Source: Burkholderia sp.
GTDB lineage: Bacteria > Pseudomonadota > Gammaproteobacteria > Burkholderiales > Burkholderiaceae
Assembly: GCA_030151225.1 (NCBI GenBank)
Contig: JASLEG010000299.1
Span: forward strand, 1-21,588
Direction of reading: 5' to 3'
Length of the DNA: 21,588 nt
In this document: in pieces, positions 14,360 through 21,588 of the stretch
How the letters are laid out: the number at the start of each line of letters is the position of its first letter
How positions within the stretch are numbered: the first letter of the stretch is position 1
Notes under the pieces: model-generated
The model's database searches: none
Seen by the model: only the letters and a program-made list of their open reading frames with translations
What the model was told of the DNA's origin: nothing
Made by a program: the position numbers and the translations under genes

Positions 14360-14496
14360 GCCTCGATGAATTTCAGCGACGCGGGCGGGAGCGCGATGGA
14401 AGGATGTTCGCCGGCATCCGTCGTCAGGATGATGATTTGCGCTGCGTGAGAACGATCGAGTGCCTCCTTGATGCAGCGCCGGGCAACGCGAGCCAT
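14360..14496 (-). pseudogene. Antitoxin remnant paired with the PIN toxin fragment
   Basis: From ATG 14496 the frame reads MARVARRCIKEALDRSHAAQ and then IIILTTDAGEHPSIALPPAS plus LKFIEA. I recognise this as the N-terminal part of the excisionase-like antitoxins found next to this PIN group (the GEHPSIALPPASLK stretch). Such proteins normally continue with a helix-turn-helix of the LTTQEAANFLNVSRP type; here the sequence instead runs straight into the toxin fragment, so the DNA-binding part is deleted. CAAGGAGG lies inside the frame and not before the start. Assignment is from remembered family patterns. Confidence 0.5.
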
Positions 14497-14654
14497 CTCG
14501 ATATCCTGCTGTCATCGAGACATCTGAACGCGTTCTACGCAGCAGATCACCGCGCAGGGTTGGGTCGCGAATCGCGTGGGGAGCTGGAGGAAAACCGCAG
14601 AGGCGGGAGCAACATCGCTGCGCCCAAAGGTGGACGCCCGCGCATGTTCGGACG

Positions 14655-14696
14655 GCAAAAACGGAAAAGGGCTGCACGCTTTCGCATGCAGCCCTT
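14655..14696 (-). terminator. Intrinsic terminator of tRNA-Lys
   Basis: On the minus strand, AAGGGCTGCA and TGCAGCCCTT (14687-14696 and 14667-14676) pair, and the stem extends by three more pairs to a GAAA tetraloop. It is followed by TTTTCCGTTTTTG. It begins about 10 bases after the tRNA 3' end. Confidence 0.85.
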
Positions 14697-14705
14697 CGAA
14701 TTTCC

Positions 14706-14781
14706 TGGTGGGGCGTCACAGATTCGAACTGTGGACCTACGGATTAAGAGTCCGCTGCTCTACCAACTGAGCTAACGCCCC
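14706..14781 (-). tRNA. tRNA-Lys (anticodon CTT)
   Basis: 76 bases including an encoded CCA. The minus strand starts GGGGCGTTAGCTCAGTTGG; the 7-bp acceptor stem GGGGCGT/ACGCCCC pairs perfectly. The anticodon arm is GCGGA-CTCTTAA-TCCGT, so the anticodon is CTT (reads AAG, lysine). The T arm contains GTTCGAATC. An isolated gene with its own promoter and terminator. Confidence 0.97.
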
Positions 14782-14794
14782 CAACAGAAGACAA

Positions 14795-14823
14795 AGTATG
14801 CACGAGCTTTTCGGCCGTGTCTA
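14795..14823 (-). promoter_or_regulatory. Promoter of tRNA-Lys
   Basis: Minus strand TAGACA (14818-14823, 5/6) and CATACT (14795-14800, 4/6) are separated by exactly 17 bases, placing the start of transcription a few bases before the mature tRNA 5' end. Confidence 0.65.
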
Positions 14824-14914
14824 CACCTTTCTCGCTTTTTCTTCAAAAAAGTGGCGGCGCCGATTCGAAGCCCGCCTCCACCGTGCCATCTGCCAGCCCG
14901 CGCGGCCCAGCCGG

Positions 14915-14920
14915 TATCAT
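14915..14920 (+). promoter_or_regulatory. Probable -10 element of the thioesterase operon
   Basis: TATCAT in the context CCGGTATCATGACGCCC, 53 bases upstream of the thioesterase start. Closely similar to the element before yaeQ. No clear -35. Confidence 0.4.
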
Positions 14921-14972
14921 GACGCCCACATCCCGAGCCGCCGCTCGCGCGCGGCCCTGCCGGAGGTTCACG

Positions 14973-15377
14973 ATGGACGAGAACGCTGTCCGCGAATTGC
15001 TCGATCGCCTGCTCGCGCCGTGGGTGCGTGCGCTCGGGCTGGTGCCCGTCGCCGTGTCGGACGAGGCGGTCACGCTGCGCCTGCCGTTTTCGGGCGAGCT
15101 GCGCCACTCCGGTGGCGTGATCTGCGGGCAGGCCTTCATGGCCGTGGCCGACACCGCGATGCTCGCGGCGATCTCGGTGCGGCTCGGCGAATTCAGGCCG
15201 ATGACCACGGTGTCGCTGAACACGAACTTCATGCGCGCGGTGCGCTGCGGCGAACTGCTCGTCACGGCGCGCGTGCTGCGCATGGGCCGCAACCTGGTGT
15301 TCGGCGAGATCGAGGTGATGGACGAGGAAGGCCGGATGGCCGTGCATGCCACGTCCACCTACGCCCTGGTCAACTGA
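14973..15377 (+). CDS. PaaI-family hotdog-fold acyl-CoA thioesterase
   Basis: 134 residues. The segment RHSGGVICGQAFMAVADTAM carries the hotdog-fold active-site pattern of the PaaI/YbgC-like (4HBT) family, with Asp60 as the likely catalytic acid and the preceding H-x-GG as the oxyanion-side turn. TTVSLNTNFMRAVRCGELLV and VFGEIEVMDEEGRMAVHATS follow in usual order, and the length is typical. Such enzymes hydrolyse acyl-CoA thioesters; the acyl group cannot be predicted. GGAGG at 14962-14966, 6 bases upstream, settles ATG 14973 as the start. A patatin-like gene follows 50 bases later on the same strand, so both may form one lipid-related transcript. Confidence 0.88.
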   Translation: MDENAVRELLDRLLAPWVRALGLVPVAVSDEAVTLRLPFSGELRHSGGVICGQAFMAVADTAMLAAISVRLGEFRPMTTVSLNTNFMRAVRCGELLVTARVLRMGRNLVFGEIEVMDEEGRMAVHATSTYALVN

Positions 15378-15427
15378 TCCGGCACACCGCCGTATGGATA
15401 CATAGCGAGAAAGAGAAGGGCGCAACG

Positions 15428-16303
15428 ATGTTCGATCAGGTGGTATTCGCCGGCGGCGGCAACCGCTGCTGGTGGCAGGCAGGCTTCTGGGACGTCGCGC
15501 AGCCCGCGCTCGGCATTCGTCCGCGCGTGATCACCGGCATCTCGGCCGGCGCGGCCACCGCGTGCATGCTCTACACGCGCGATGCCCAGTGGGTCATGCG
15601 CTATTACAACGAGGCGCTGCGCGAGAACACGAAGAACGCGTACTGGGGCAACCTGCTGCGTGGCAAGCCGGTGTTTCCGCATTACCGCATCTATCGCCAG
15701 GCGCTCGTCGACATCTACGGCGAGCCGTTCGCACGCCTCGCCAGCGCCCCCGAAATCCGCATCGGCGTATCGCACGTGCCGCGCTGGCTCGGCGCGCGCA
15801 GCGCGGTGGCAGCGGGGCTGGTGGCGTACAACATCGAGAAATACGTGCGCAAGACGCTGCATCCCACGCTCGGCCGCTCGCTGGGTTTCCGTCCGGAATT
15901 CGTGCGCGCGCAGGCCTGCGAGGACGTGGAAGCGCTGGCCGACCTGATCCTGCAGTCGTCGTGCACGCCGCCGTTCACGCCGGTGCTGCGCCGCGCGGGA
16001 CGGCCCGTGCTCGACGGCGGGATGGTGGACAACGTGCCGGTGGGCGCGCTCGATCCCACGCCGGGCCGGGTGCTGGTGATGGTCACGCGCCGCTATCCGC
16101 GCCCGCAGCGCTTCACGGTCGTGCACGGCGAGCAGCAGCGGCTGTACGTGCAGCCGTCGGTGAAGGTGCCGATCTCGAGCTGGGACTACACGAGCCCCGG
16201 CCAGATGCAGCACGCCTACGATCTCGGCCGCCGCGACGGCGAGCAGTTCGTGGCGGCGATGCGGGCCGAACCCGGCGAGGCCGCGGCGCCCGCGGCGCCG
16301 TAA
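15428..16303 (+). CDS. Patatin-like phospholipase family protein
   Basis: 291 residues. The Ser-Asp dyad of patatin hydrolases is present: the nucleophile elbow GISAG (residues 37-41, Ser39) and DGGMVDNVPV (Asp196). The oxyanion loop is GGGNRCWWQAG at 9-19; the usual G-G-G-x-R-G has Cys14 in the last glycine position, which is unusual. No signal peptide is visible, so the protein is probably cytoplasmic and may hydrolyse phospholipid or acyl esters. MLYTRDAQWVMRYYNEALRE forms the following helical part. GAAGGGCG about 6 bases before ATG 15428 serves as ribosome binding site. The gene follows the thioesterase closely. The protein ends in an Ala/Pro-rich tail. Confidence 0.86.
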   Translation: MFDQVVFAGGGNRCWWQAGFWDVAQPALGIRPRVITGISAGAATACMLYTRDAQWVMRYYNEALRENTKNAYWGNLLRGKPVFPHYRIYRQALVDIYGEPFARLASAPEIRIGVSHVPRWLGARSAVAAGLVAYNIEKYVRKTLHPTLGRSLGFRPEFVRAQACEDVEALADLILQSSCTPPFTPVLRRAGRPVLDGGMVDNVPVGALDPTPGRVLVMVTRRYPRPQRFTVVHGEQQRLYVQPSVKVPISSWDYTSPGQMQHAYDLGRRDGEQFVAAMRAEPGEAAAPAAP

Positions 16304-16325
16304 GGCGTAGCCGAGCCGCACGCGA

Positions 16326-16349
16326 AGCCGCGCGCGGCCCCCCGCGGCT
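16326..16349. terminator. GC-only hairpin between convergent genes, weak terminator candidate
   Basis: AGCCGCG (16326-16332) pairs with CGCGGCT (16343-16349). It overlaps the stop codon of the dehydrogenase gene on the minus strand and follows the patatin-like gene by 23 bases. No T run on either strand. Confidence 0.3.
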
Positions 16350-17365
16350 CAGCGGCGGTTGCGCCCGCCGATCAGCGCATCGGGGTTGGCCACGCTGGCC
16401 GTGTCGCCCGAATCGAACGCGAGGATGTTGCGGAAGGCCGCGCTGAAGTACAGCTCGTAGCTTTCGCGCTCCACGTAGCCGATGTGCGGCGTGCAGATCA
16501 CGTTCTCCATGCGCAGCAGGCTGTAGCCCTGCAGGATCGGCTCGCTCTCGTACACGTCGATGGCCACCATGCCGGGCCGGTTCTGCGCCAGCGCGTTCAC
16601 CAGCGCGCTCTCTTCCAGCAGCTCGGCGCGGCTGGTGTTGACGAGCAGCGAGGTGGGCTTCATGCGCATCAGGTCGTCCTGCTTGACGATGCCGCGCGTC
16701 TCGTCGTTCAGGCGCAGGTGCAGCGACAGGATGTCGGCCTGCTCGAAGAACGCCTCGCGGCTCTCCGCCGCGATGTAGCCGTCGGCGCGCGCGCGCTCGA
16801 GCGAGTGCTCGCGGCCCCACACCATCACGTTCATGCCGAACGCCTTGCCGTAGCCGGCCAGCAGCTGGCCGATCTTGCCGTAGCCCCAGATCCCGAGCGT
16901 CTGGCCGCGCAGCACCTGGCCGAGGCCGAAATTCGGCGGCATCGCCGAGGTCTTGAGGCCCGACTGCTGCCAGGCGCCCTGCTTGAGGTTGGCCACGTAC
17001 TGCGGGATGCGGCGCTGGGCCGCCATGATCAGCGCCCAGGTCAGCTCGGCCGGCGCGACCGGCGAGCCGCTGCCTTCCAGCACGGCGATGCCGCGTTCGG
17101 TACAGGCGTCCACGTCGATGTGGCTCGACACCTTGCCGGTCTGGCTGATCATGCGCAGGTGCGGCAGCTTGGCCAGCAACTGCGAGTTGATGTGGGTGCG
17201 TTCGCGGATCAGCACGAGCGCTTCGACTTCGGCGAGCCGGCTGGCGAGCTGGCCGAGCCCGCGCACCGTGTTGTTGAAGACTTTCACCTCGTGATCGGCG
17301 AGCAACTCGAAACAATTGAGCTTGCGGACGGCGTCCTGATAGTCGTCGAGGATGGCTATTTTCAT
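16349..17365 (-). CDS. D-2-hydroxyacid dehydrogenase family protein
   Basis: 338 residues. The NAD-binding Rossmann motif is GIWGYGKIGQ (Gly161, Gly163, Gly166), with the catalytic triad Arg246 (LVNTSRAELL), Glu275 (DVYESEP) and His294 (CTPHIGY). The substrate domain is formed by the two ends (MKIAILDDYQDAVRKLNCFE...). Members include phosphoglycerate, glycerate and formate dehydrogenases; the specific substrate is not evident, and its divergence from the classic SerA length argues against an ACT-containing phosphoglycerate dehydrogenase. The ATG at 17365 matches the family start but has no good ribosome binding site. It diverges from a LysR gene, a common arrangement for a regulated enzyme, although that link is inference. 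Confidence 0.9.
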   Translation of the reverse strand: MKIAILDDYQDAVRKLNCFELLADHEVKVFNNTVRGLGQLASRLAEVEALVLIRERTHINSQLLAKLPHLRMISQTGKVSSHIDVDACTERGIAVLEGSGSPVAPAELTWALIMAAQRRIPQYVANLKQGAWQQSGLKTSAMPPNFGLGQVLRGQTLGIWGYGKIGQLLAGYGKAFGMNVMVWGREHSLERARADGYIAAESREAFFEQADILSLHLRLNDETRGIVKQDDLMRMKPTSLLVNTSRAELLEESALVNALAQNRPGMVAIDVYESEPILQGYSLLRMENVICTPHIGYVERESYELYFSAAFRNILAFDSGDTASVANPDALIGGRNRR

Positions 17366-17762
17366 GAAGGATTCTGGAGCGGCACGTAGAGCGGAATTCG
17401 GAATGCACCGGGCGCTGTCGTCCCGGCGAGCGGCCCGAGCGGCGGGCGCGTCATGATCTTATGACGCGCACCACGCCGGTGTATCGCTTTTTAACAGCTT
17501 GTTACGGGGTGTCAGCCTGGCATCGTTCGTGCGTGTGCCTGCCCCACAATTGATCGAAGCGGGCGAATGCGGGGGTTCGGAGGCGATTGTTTCCGAGGCG
17601 GGAATAATGGGAGGAATCTCGTTGTAAGCCGCCGTTCAGCCGAACATTTTTTGTCGAAATTGCGGCCTCCAACGGCAACTCTGCACCAAATTCGCTGTCG
17701 TAGGAGAATTACGCATTTGCTACACAATTTTGAAGCTGTATGGCACAGCGGCAGGAGTGGTT
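17366..17762. other. Divergent intergenic region between dehydrogenase and LysR genes
   Basis: 397 bases without a gene. A perfect inverted repeat, GCGCGTCAT-GATCTT-ATGACGCGC (17446-17469, 9-bp arms), lies about 80 bases upstream of the dehydrogenase start. Just beyond it the minus strand has CTGACA (17510-17515) and TAAAAA (17488-17493) spaced by 16, a candidate promoter whose transcript would start near 17481 and run through the repeat. On the LysR side AGGAG (17753-17757) is a good ribosome binding site; I see no convincing LysR promoter. Confidence 0.45.
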
Positions 17763-18821
17763 ATGGATCATTTGCAGTCGATGCGCGTGTTCGTCAAGGT
17801 GGCTGATCTCGGCAGCTTTGCGCGGGCAGCCAGTGCGATGGATATCTCGAACGCGGTGGCGACGCGCCACGTGGCCGATCTCGAGGGCCGTCTTGGCACC
17901 CGTCTGCTGAACCGGACGACACGCAGCCTTTCCCTGACCGAATCCGGTCAGGTCTATCTCGAGCGCGCGCGCCAGATTCTCGACGAGCTGGAAGACGTCG
18001 AGCAGATGGTGGTGGCGCGCAATCACGAGCCGGTCGGCACGCTGCGAATCGTCGCGCCGGTCGTGTTCGGGCTCCATAACCTCGCGCCGGTGCTGCAGAG
18101 CTACACGCAGCGCTATCCCAAGGTGATCCCCGATCTCACCCTCGTCGATCGTCAGGTCGACCTCGTGGAGGAGGGCTTCGACGTCGGGGTCGTGATCGCG
18201 CGACAGATGCGCAGCGCCAGCATCGTCACGCGTCGTCTCACCACGGGCTGCATGACCGTCTGCGCCACGCCGGCCTATCTCGAGAAGCACGGCGTGCCCA
18301 CCCGCCCCGAGCAGCTGATGGAGCACCCGTCGCTGAGCCTGCCGTCCGAATACTGGGGCGACGAGCGCGTGTTCACGGGGCCGGAGGGCGAGGTGCGCGT
18401 GCGGCCCACCAACGTGATCGTGGCCAACAACACCGAGATGCTGCGCCAGTTCGCGCTGCTCGGCATGGGCGTGGCGATGCTGCCTAGCTACCTGATCGGC
18501 GGCGACACGGCCCGCGGCAAGCTGGTGCGCCTGCTGCCCGACTACCGCCTGCCGCAGGTCGAGATCAACGTGGCGTATCCGAGCCGCCGCCACCTGCCGG
18601 CCAAGGTGCGTACCTTCATCGATCACCTGGTCGAGCACTTCAGCCAGTCGCCGGACACGGCGCTCGGCGAGCAGTGGGCCGCCGACACCGGTCTGCAGCC
18701 TCCGTCGGCGGCCGATCTGGTGGCACCGCTGAACGGCGCATCGCGTTCGGCCTCGGGCCCGTCGATGCCGGCGCCGCTGCCGAAGGCCCGTCCGCGCGCG
18801 ATCGCACCGACGCCGCTGTAA
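17763..18821 (+). CDS. LysR-family transcriptional regulator
   Basis: 352 residues. The N-terminal winged helix-turn-helix (MDHLQSMRVFVKVADLGSFA, then RAASAMDISNAVATRHVADL and LGTRLLNRTTRSLSLTESG) is typical of the LysR group. The effector-binding domain runs from about 90 to 295 (GTLRIVAPVVFGLHNLAPVL ... FIDHLVEHF). The protein is about 50 residues longer than usual because of a Ser/Ala/Pro-rich C-terminal tail (LNGASRSASGPSMPAPLPKA...). ATG 17763 has AGGAG 5 bases upstream; an in-frame start at 17730 is less likely. It diverges from the dehydrogenase and converges with topB. The target is unknown; the dehydrogenase is the natural candidate, and this type resembles the AaeR/DhcR-like proteins closest to LTTR group with RTTR in helix 3. 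Confidence 0.92.
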   Translation: MDHLQSMRVFVKVADLGSFARAASAMDISNAVATRHVADLEGRLGTRLLNRTTRSLSLTESGQVYLERARQILDELEDVEQMVVARNHEPVGTLRIVAPVVFGLHNLAPVLQSYTQRYPKVIPDLTLVDRQVDLVEEGFDVGVVIARQMRSASIVTRRLTTGCMTVCATPAYLEKHGVPTRPEQLMEHPSLSLPSEYWGDERVFTGPEGEVRVRPTNVIVANNTEMLRQFALLGMGVAMLPSYLIGGDTARGKLVRLLPDYRLPQVEINVAYPSRRHLPAKVRTFIDHLVEHFSQSPDTALGEQWAADTGLQPPSAADLVAPLNGASRSASGPSMPAPLPKARPRAIAPTPL

Positions 18822-18839
18822 GGCAGATTGCAGCACAGT

Positions 18840-18877
18840 AAAAAAGCGCGTCGCCCTCTCGGGTGACGCGCTTTTTT
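18840..18877. terminator. Bidirectional intrinsic terminator between LysR gene and topB
   Basis: An AAAAAA run, GCGCGTCGCCC, a short loop, GGGTGACGCGC and a TTTTTT run. Arms pair fully apart from one G-T wobble. A and T runs on both sides allow termination from either direction, matching the converging genes. Confidence 0.92.
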
Positions 18878-18922
18878 ACATTGACGACGGCGTTTTTGCA
18901 TGCCGTCGCCTGCCTGGACGGC

Positions 18923-21571
18923 TTACGAGCCTGTCTTGGCGGCCGCCTTTTTCGCGGCCGGGGCCTTCTTGGCTGCCGGGGCCTTCTTCGCAGCGGGGGC
19001 CTTCTTGGCCGCGACCTTCCTGGCCGGCACGGCGGCTTGCGCCTGCGCTGCGTCGCCGTCCTCGTTCGCGGCGGCCTTGGCGGCCGTCTTCTTGGCCGCG
19101 GCGCCCGGCTTCGGCTCCTTCTTCTCGAATTCGAAGCCGATCTTGCCGTCCGGCTGCTTCACGAGGAAGGCCTTGAAGTTGCGGCCCGTACGCGACGACT
19201 TGAAGTTCGGCAGCAGATCCGTGCGGCCGTCGGCCAGCAGCTTGGCCATCTGCTCGCGCGCGATTTCCTGCTGCAGGATCACCTTGCCGGAGCGGAAGTC
19301 GCAGGTCTTCGGGTTCGCCACCGAGTTCTCGCACACGTAGCTCATGCCGTGCTCGAACACGCGCGCCTGGCACTTCGGGCAGGCGCCCACCGGCTGCTGT
19401 TCGGAGAAGTCCGGTGCCTCGCCGTCCTCGCCGCCCTGATCCTGGCCGAAATCGAACTCGAGCTTGTAGTTCCTGGTGTCCTCGTCGAACGACAGCTTGA
19501 GGATGGCCGAGAACGGCCGGCCCATCTTGCTGCGGAAGCCCGACAGCGGGCCGATCGTCTTCTTCTGCAGCAGCTCTTCCACTTCCTCGATTTCGAACTG
19601 GCGGCTGCCCGGGATCTTCGAGATCGAGAATTCGCACTTCGTGCAGGCGAAGCGGCGGTAGTTCTCCTTCACCTGGCCGCCGCAGTTCGGGCACGGCGTC
19701 TCGAGCGTCGCGTAGTCGCCGGGGATCGTGTCCGAATCGTATTCCTTGGCGCGCTTCACGATGGTCTGCGTCATGCGGGCGATTTCCTGCATGAACGCGT
19801 CGCGCGGCAGGTTGCCACGCTCCATCTGCGACAGCTTGTGCTCCCACTCGCCGGTCAGCTCGGGCGCGGTCAGTTCCTTCACGCCGAGGCCGCGCAGCAG
19901 CGTCATCAGCTGGAACGCCTTGGCGGTGGGGATCAGCTCGCGGCCCTCGCGCAGCAGGTATTTCTCGCCGAGCAGGCCTTCGATGATGGCCGCCCGCGTG
20001 GCCGGCGTGCCGAGCCCCTTGTTGGCCATCGCCTCGCGCAGCTCGTCGTCGCCCACCAGCTTGCCGGCGCCTTCCATCGCGGACAGCAGCGTGGCTTCCG
20101 AGTAGCGTGCGGGCGGCTTGGTGACGAGTTGATGCGCGGCCACCTTGTCAGTCTTGACCTTCTCGTCCTTCTGCACCGGCACCAGGTTGGCGTCGGCGCC
20201 CTCGGCGTCGCGGCCGTACACCTGCAGCCAGCCCGGCTCCACCAGCACCTTGCCCTCGGTCTTGAACTTGTGGCCGGCTACTTCGGTGATGCGGGTGGTG
20301 ACCTTGTACTCGGCCGCCGGGAAGAACACGGCCAGGAAGCGCTTGACCACCAGGTCGTACAGCTTCTGCTCGGGCTCGGACAGCGCCTTCGGCGCCTGCA
20401 GCGTGGGGATGATGGCGAAGTGATCGCTGATCTTCGAGTTGTCGAAGATGCGCTTGTTCGGCTTCACCCAGCCCTTGTCGAGCACCTGCTTGGCGTGCGG
20501 CAGGTAGTTGTTGCTTTCCTTGAGCATCTCGAGCGTCTGCGACACCGTGCCGAGGTAATCCTCGGGCAGCGCGCGCGCGTCGGTACGCGGGTAGGTCAGC
20601 ACCTTGTGCTTTTCGTACAGCGCCTGGGCCAGGCCCAGCGTGTTCTTCGCGGAGAAGCCGAAGCGGCTGTTCGCCTCGCGCTGCAGGCTCGTCAGGTCGT
20701 ACAGCAGCGGCGAGAGCTGCGTGGACGGCTTCGATTCCTCGCTCACCACGCCGATCTGGTCGCGGCACGCGGCCACGATCGTCTCGGCGGCCGGCAGGCT
20801 CCAGAGGCGCGAATCGCGCTTTTCGGGATCGTGCTCGTCGCGCTTGAATTTCGGGTCGAACCAGCGGCCTTCGTAGAAGCCGCCCGCGCACACGAATTCG
20901 GCGCGCACTTCCCAGTAATCGCGCGACACGAAGTGGCGGATCTTTTCCTCGCGCTCCACCACGATCGACAGCGTGGGCGTCTGCACGCGGCCCACGGTGG
21001 TCAGGAAGAAGCCGCCGCCCTTGCTGTTGAAGGCGGTCATCGCGCGGGTGCCGTTGATGCCGACCAGCCAGTCCGCTTCCGAGCGGCAACGCGCAGCATC
21101 GGCCAGCGGCTGCATGTCCTCGTCGGAGCGCAGCCTGGCGAAGCCGTCGCGGATCGCGGCCGGCGTCATGGACTGCAGCCAGAGGCGCTGCACGGGCTGC
21201 TTGGCCTTCGCGTGCTGCGCGATCAGGCGGAAGATCAGCTCGCCCTCGCGCCCCGCGTCACATGCGTTGATGAGGCGGTCGATGTCCTTGCGCTTGATCA
21301 GCCGGTTCAGCACCTTCAGCCGCGACTCGCTCTTGGCGATCGGGTTCAGGTCGAAGTGCGGCGGGATGACGGGCAGATGCGCGAAGCTCCACTTGCCGCG
21401 CTTGACCTCGTATTCCTCGGGGGCCGCGATTTCGAGCAGGTGGCCGACCGCGGACGACAGGACGAAGTCGTCGCTTTCGAAATATTCGTCATGCTTGGTA
21501 AAGCCGCCCAGGGCGCGCGCGATGTCGTTCGCGACAGAGGGCTTTTCCGCAATGATCAGTGCTTTGGACAT
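18923..21571 (-). CDS. topB: DNA topoisomerase III
   Basis: 882 residues, a type IA topoisomerase that relaxes and decatenates DNA through a tyrosine-linked single-strand break. The N-terminal Toprim domain has ALIIAEKPSVA (Glu9) and INACDAGREGELIFR (Asp105, Glu109), the DAGRE form seen in many TopB proteins in place of DxDxE. The active-site tyrosine is Tyr327 in TYPRTDAR. The C-terminal part has two zinc-binding modules, CPNCGGQV...CTKC and CPKCQARV...C...C. The last 100 residues are Lys/Ala-rich with repeated KKAPAA units. ATG 21571 gives the family start MSKALIIAEKPS, so the gene is complete, with just 17 bases to the window end. It converges with the LysR gene. Confidence 0.97.
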   Translation of the reverse strand: MSKALIIAEKPSVANDIARALGGFTKHDEYFESDDFVLSSAVGHLLEIAAPEEYEVKRGKWSFAHLPVIPPHFDLNPIAKSESRLKVLNRLIKRKDIDRLINACDAGREGELIFRLIAQHAKAKQPVQRLWLQSMTPAAIRDGFARLRSDEDMQPLADAARCRSEADWLVGINGTRAMTAFNSKGGGFFLTTVGRVQTPTLSIVVEREEKIRHFVSRDYWEVRAEFVCAGGFYEGRWFDPKFKRDEHDPEKRDSRLWSLPAAETIVAACRDQIGVVSEESKPSTQLSPLLYDLTSLQREANSRFGFSAKNTLGLAQALYEKHKVLTYPRTDARALPEDYLGTVSQTLEMLKESNNYLPHAKQVLDKGWVKPNKRIFDNSKISDHFAIIPTLQAPKALSEPEQKLYDLVVKRFLAVFFPAAEYKVTTRITEVAGHKFKTEGKVLVEPGWLQVYGRDAEGADANLVPVQKDEKVKTDKVAAHQLVTKPPARYSEATLLSAMEGAGKLVGDDELREAMANKGLGTPATRAAIIEGLLGEKYLLREGRELIPTAKAFQLMTLLRGLGVKELTAPELTGEWEHKLSQMERGNLPRDAFMQEIARMTQTIVKRAKEYDSDTIPGDYATLETPCPNCGGQVKENYRRFACTKCEFSISKIPGSRQFEIEEVEELLQKKTIGPLSGFRSKMGRPFSAILKLSFDEDTRNYKLEFDFGQDQGGEDGEAPDFSEQQPVGACPKCQARVFEHGMSYVCENSVANPKTCDFRSGKVILQQEIAREQMAKLLADGRTDLLPNFKSSRTGRNFKAFLVKQPDGKIGFEFEKKEPKPGAAAKKTAAKAAANEDGDAAQAQAAVPARKVAAKKAPAAKKAPAAKKAPAAKKAAAKTGS
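18944..19015 (-). repeat. 18-bp coding repeats in the topB tail
   Basis: Units of 18 bases, GGCCTTCTT followed by a variable 9 bases, at 18962-18979, 18980-18997 and 18998-19015, plus a degenerate unit from 18944. On the minus strand they encode KKAPAA, a lysine-rich, probably disordered DNA-binding tail. Repeat number may vary between strains. Confidence 0.7.
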
Positions 21572-21588
21572 GACTCGAGTGGGTTGGA

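Noticed and set aside
14171..14719. 182-residue minus-strand frame as an intact gene
   Set aside because: It runs through the tRNA-Lys gene and its terminator; only a short internal part shows toxin-like sequence.

Overview
The window looks like a chromosomal housekeeping region from a high-GC betaproteobacterium, most probably Burkholderia sensu lato. The reasons are the dnaA | rpmH-rnpA-yidD-yidC ... mnmE gene order, the close resemblance of the encoded proteins to those I know from Burkholderia, the strong GC bias at third codon positions, and a small RNA of the betaproteobacterial anti-Shine-Dalgarno type. I cannot name a species from sequence alone. I see no phage, insertion sequence, CRISPR array or plasmid gene.

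Layout. 1-3557: the 5' part of dnaA (minus strand, cut by the window edge) diverges from rpmH, rnpA, yidD and yidC across an intergenic region with a perfect DnaA box and a good sigma-70 promoter; a strong terminator follows yidC. 3608-5184: two tandem, about 80% identical small Cro/CI-like regulators (minus strand), each with the same upstream block at the same distance. 5185-6585: mnmE. 6586-8147: an accessory stretch with a frameshifted DUF433-type antitoxin remnant, two small exported proteins and a 57-residue membrane protein. 8392-9393: yaeQ converging on a VOC-family gene. 9497-9593: a compact minus-strand sRNA gene with its own promoter, two tandem CTCCTCC motifs and an intrinsic terminator. 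9762-11847: an adaptive-response operon, ada-alkA (4-base overlap), preceded by a sequence that closely matches the E. coli Ada-binding site. 11999-13612: gshA. 13613-14705: a gene-poor decay zone holding a broken antitoxin/PIN-toxin pair. 14706-14781: tRNA-Lys(CTT) with its own promoter and terminator. 14973-16303: a PaaI-like thioesterase and a patatin-like hydrolase. 16349-17365: a D-2-hydroxyacid dehydrogenase (minus) divergent from a LysR regulator (17763-18821). 18923-21571: topB, complete, converging on the LysR gene across a shared terminator.

How the parts work together. The first block couples replication initiation (DnaA), ribosome and RNase P parts (L34, RnpA) and membrane protein insertion (YidD, YidC); mnmE, the tRNA-wobble GTPase, is part of the same ancestral cluster, here separated from yidC by the duplicated regulators. 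ada-alkA is a self-contained alkylation-damage response. The most interesting items are the anti-Shine-Dalgarno sRNA, the duplicated regulators with position-locked upstream elements, the apparent conservation of the Ada operator, and two independent toxin-antitoxin remnants in different states of decay.
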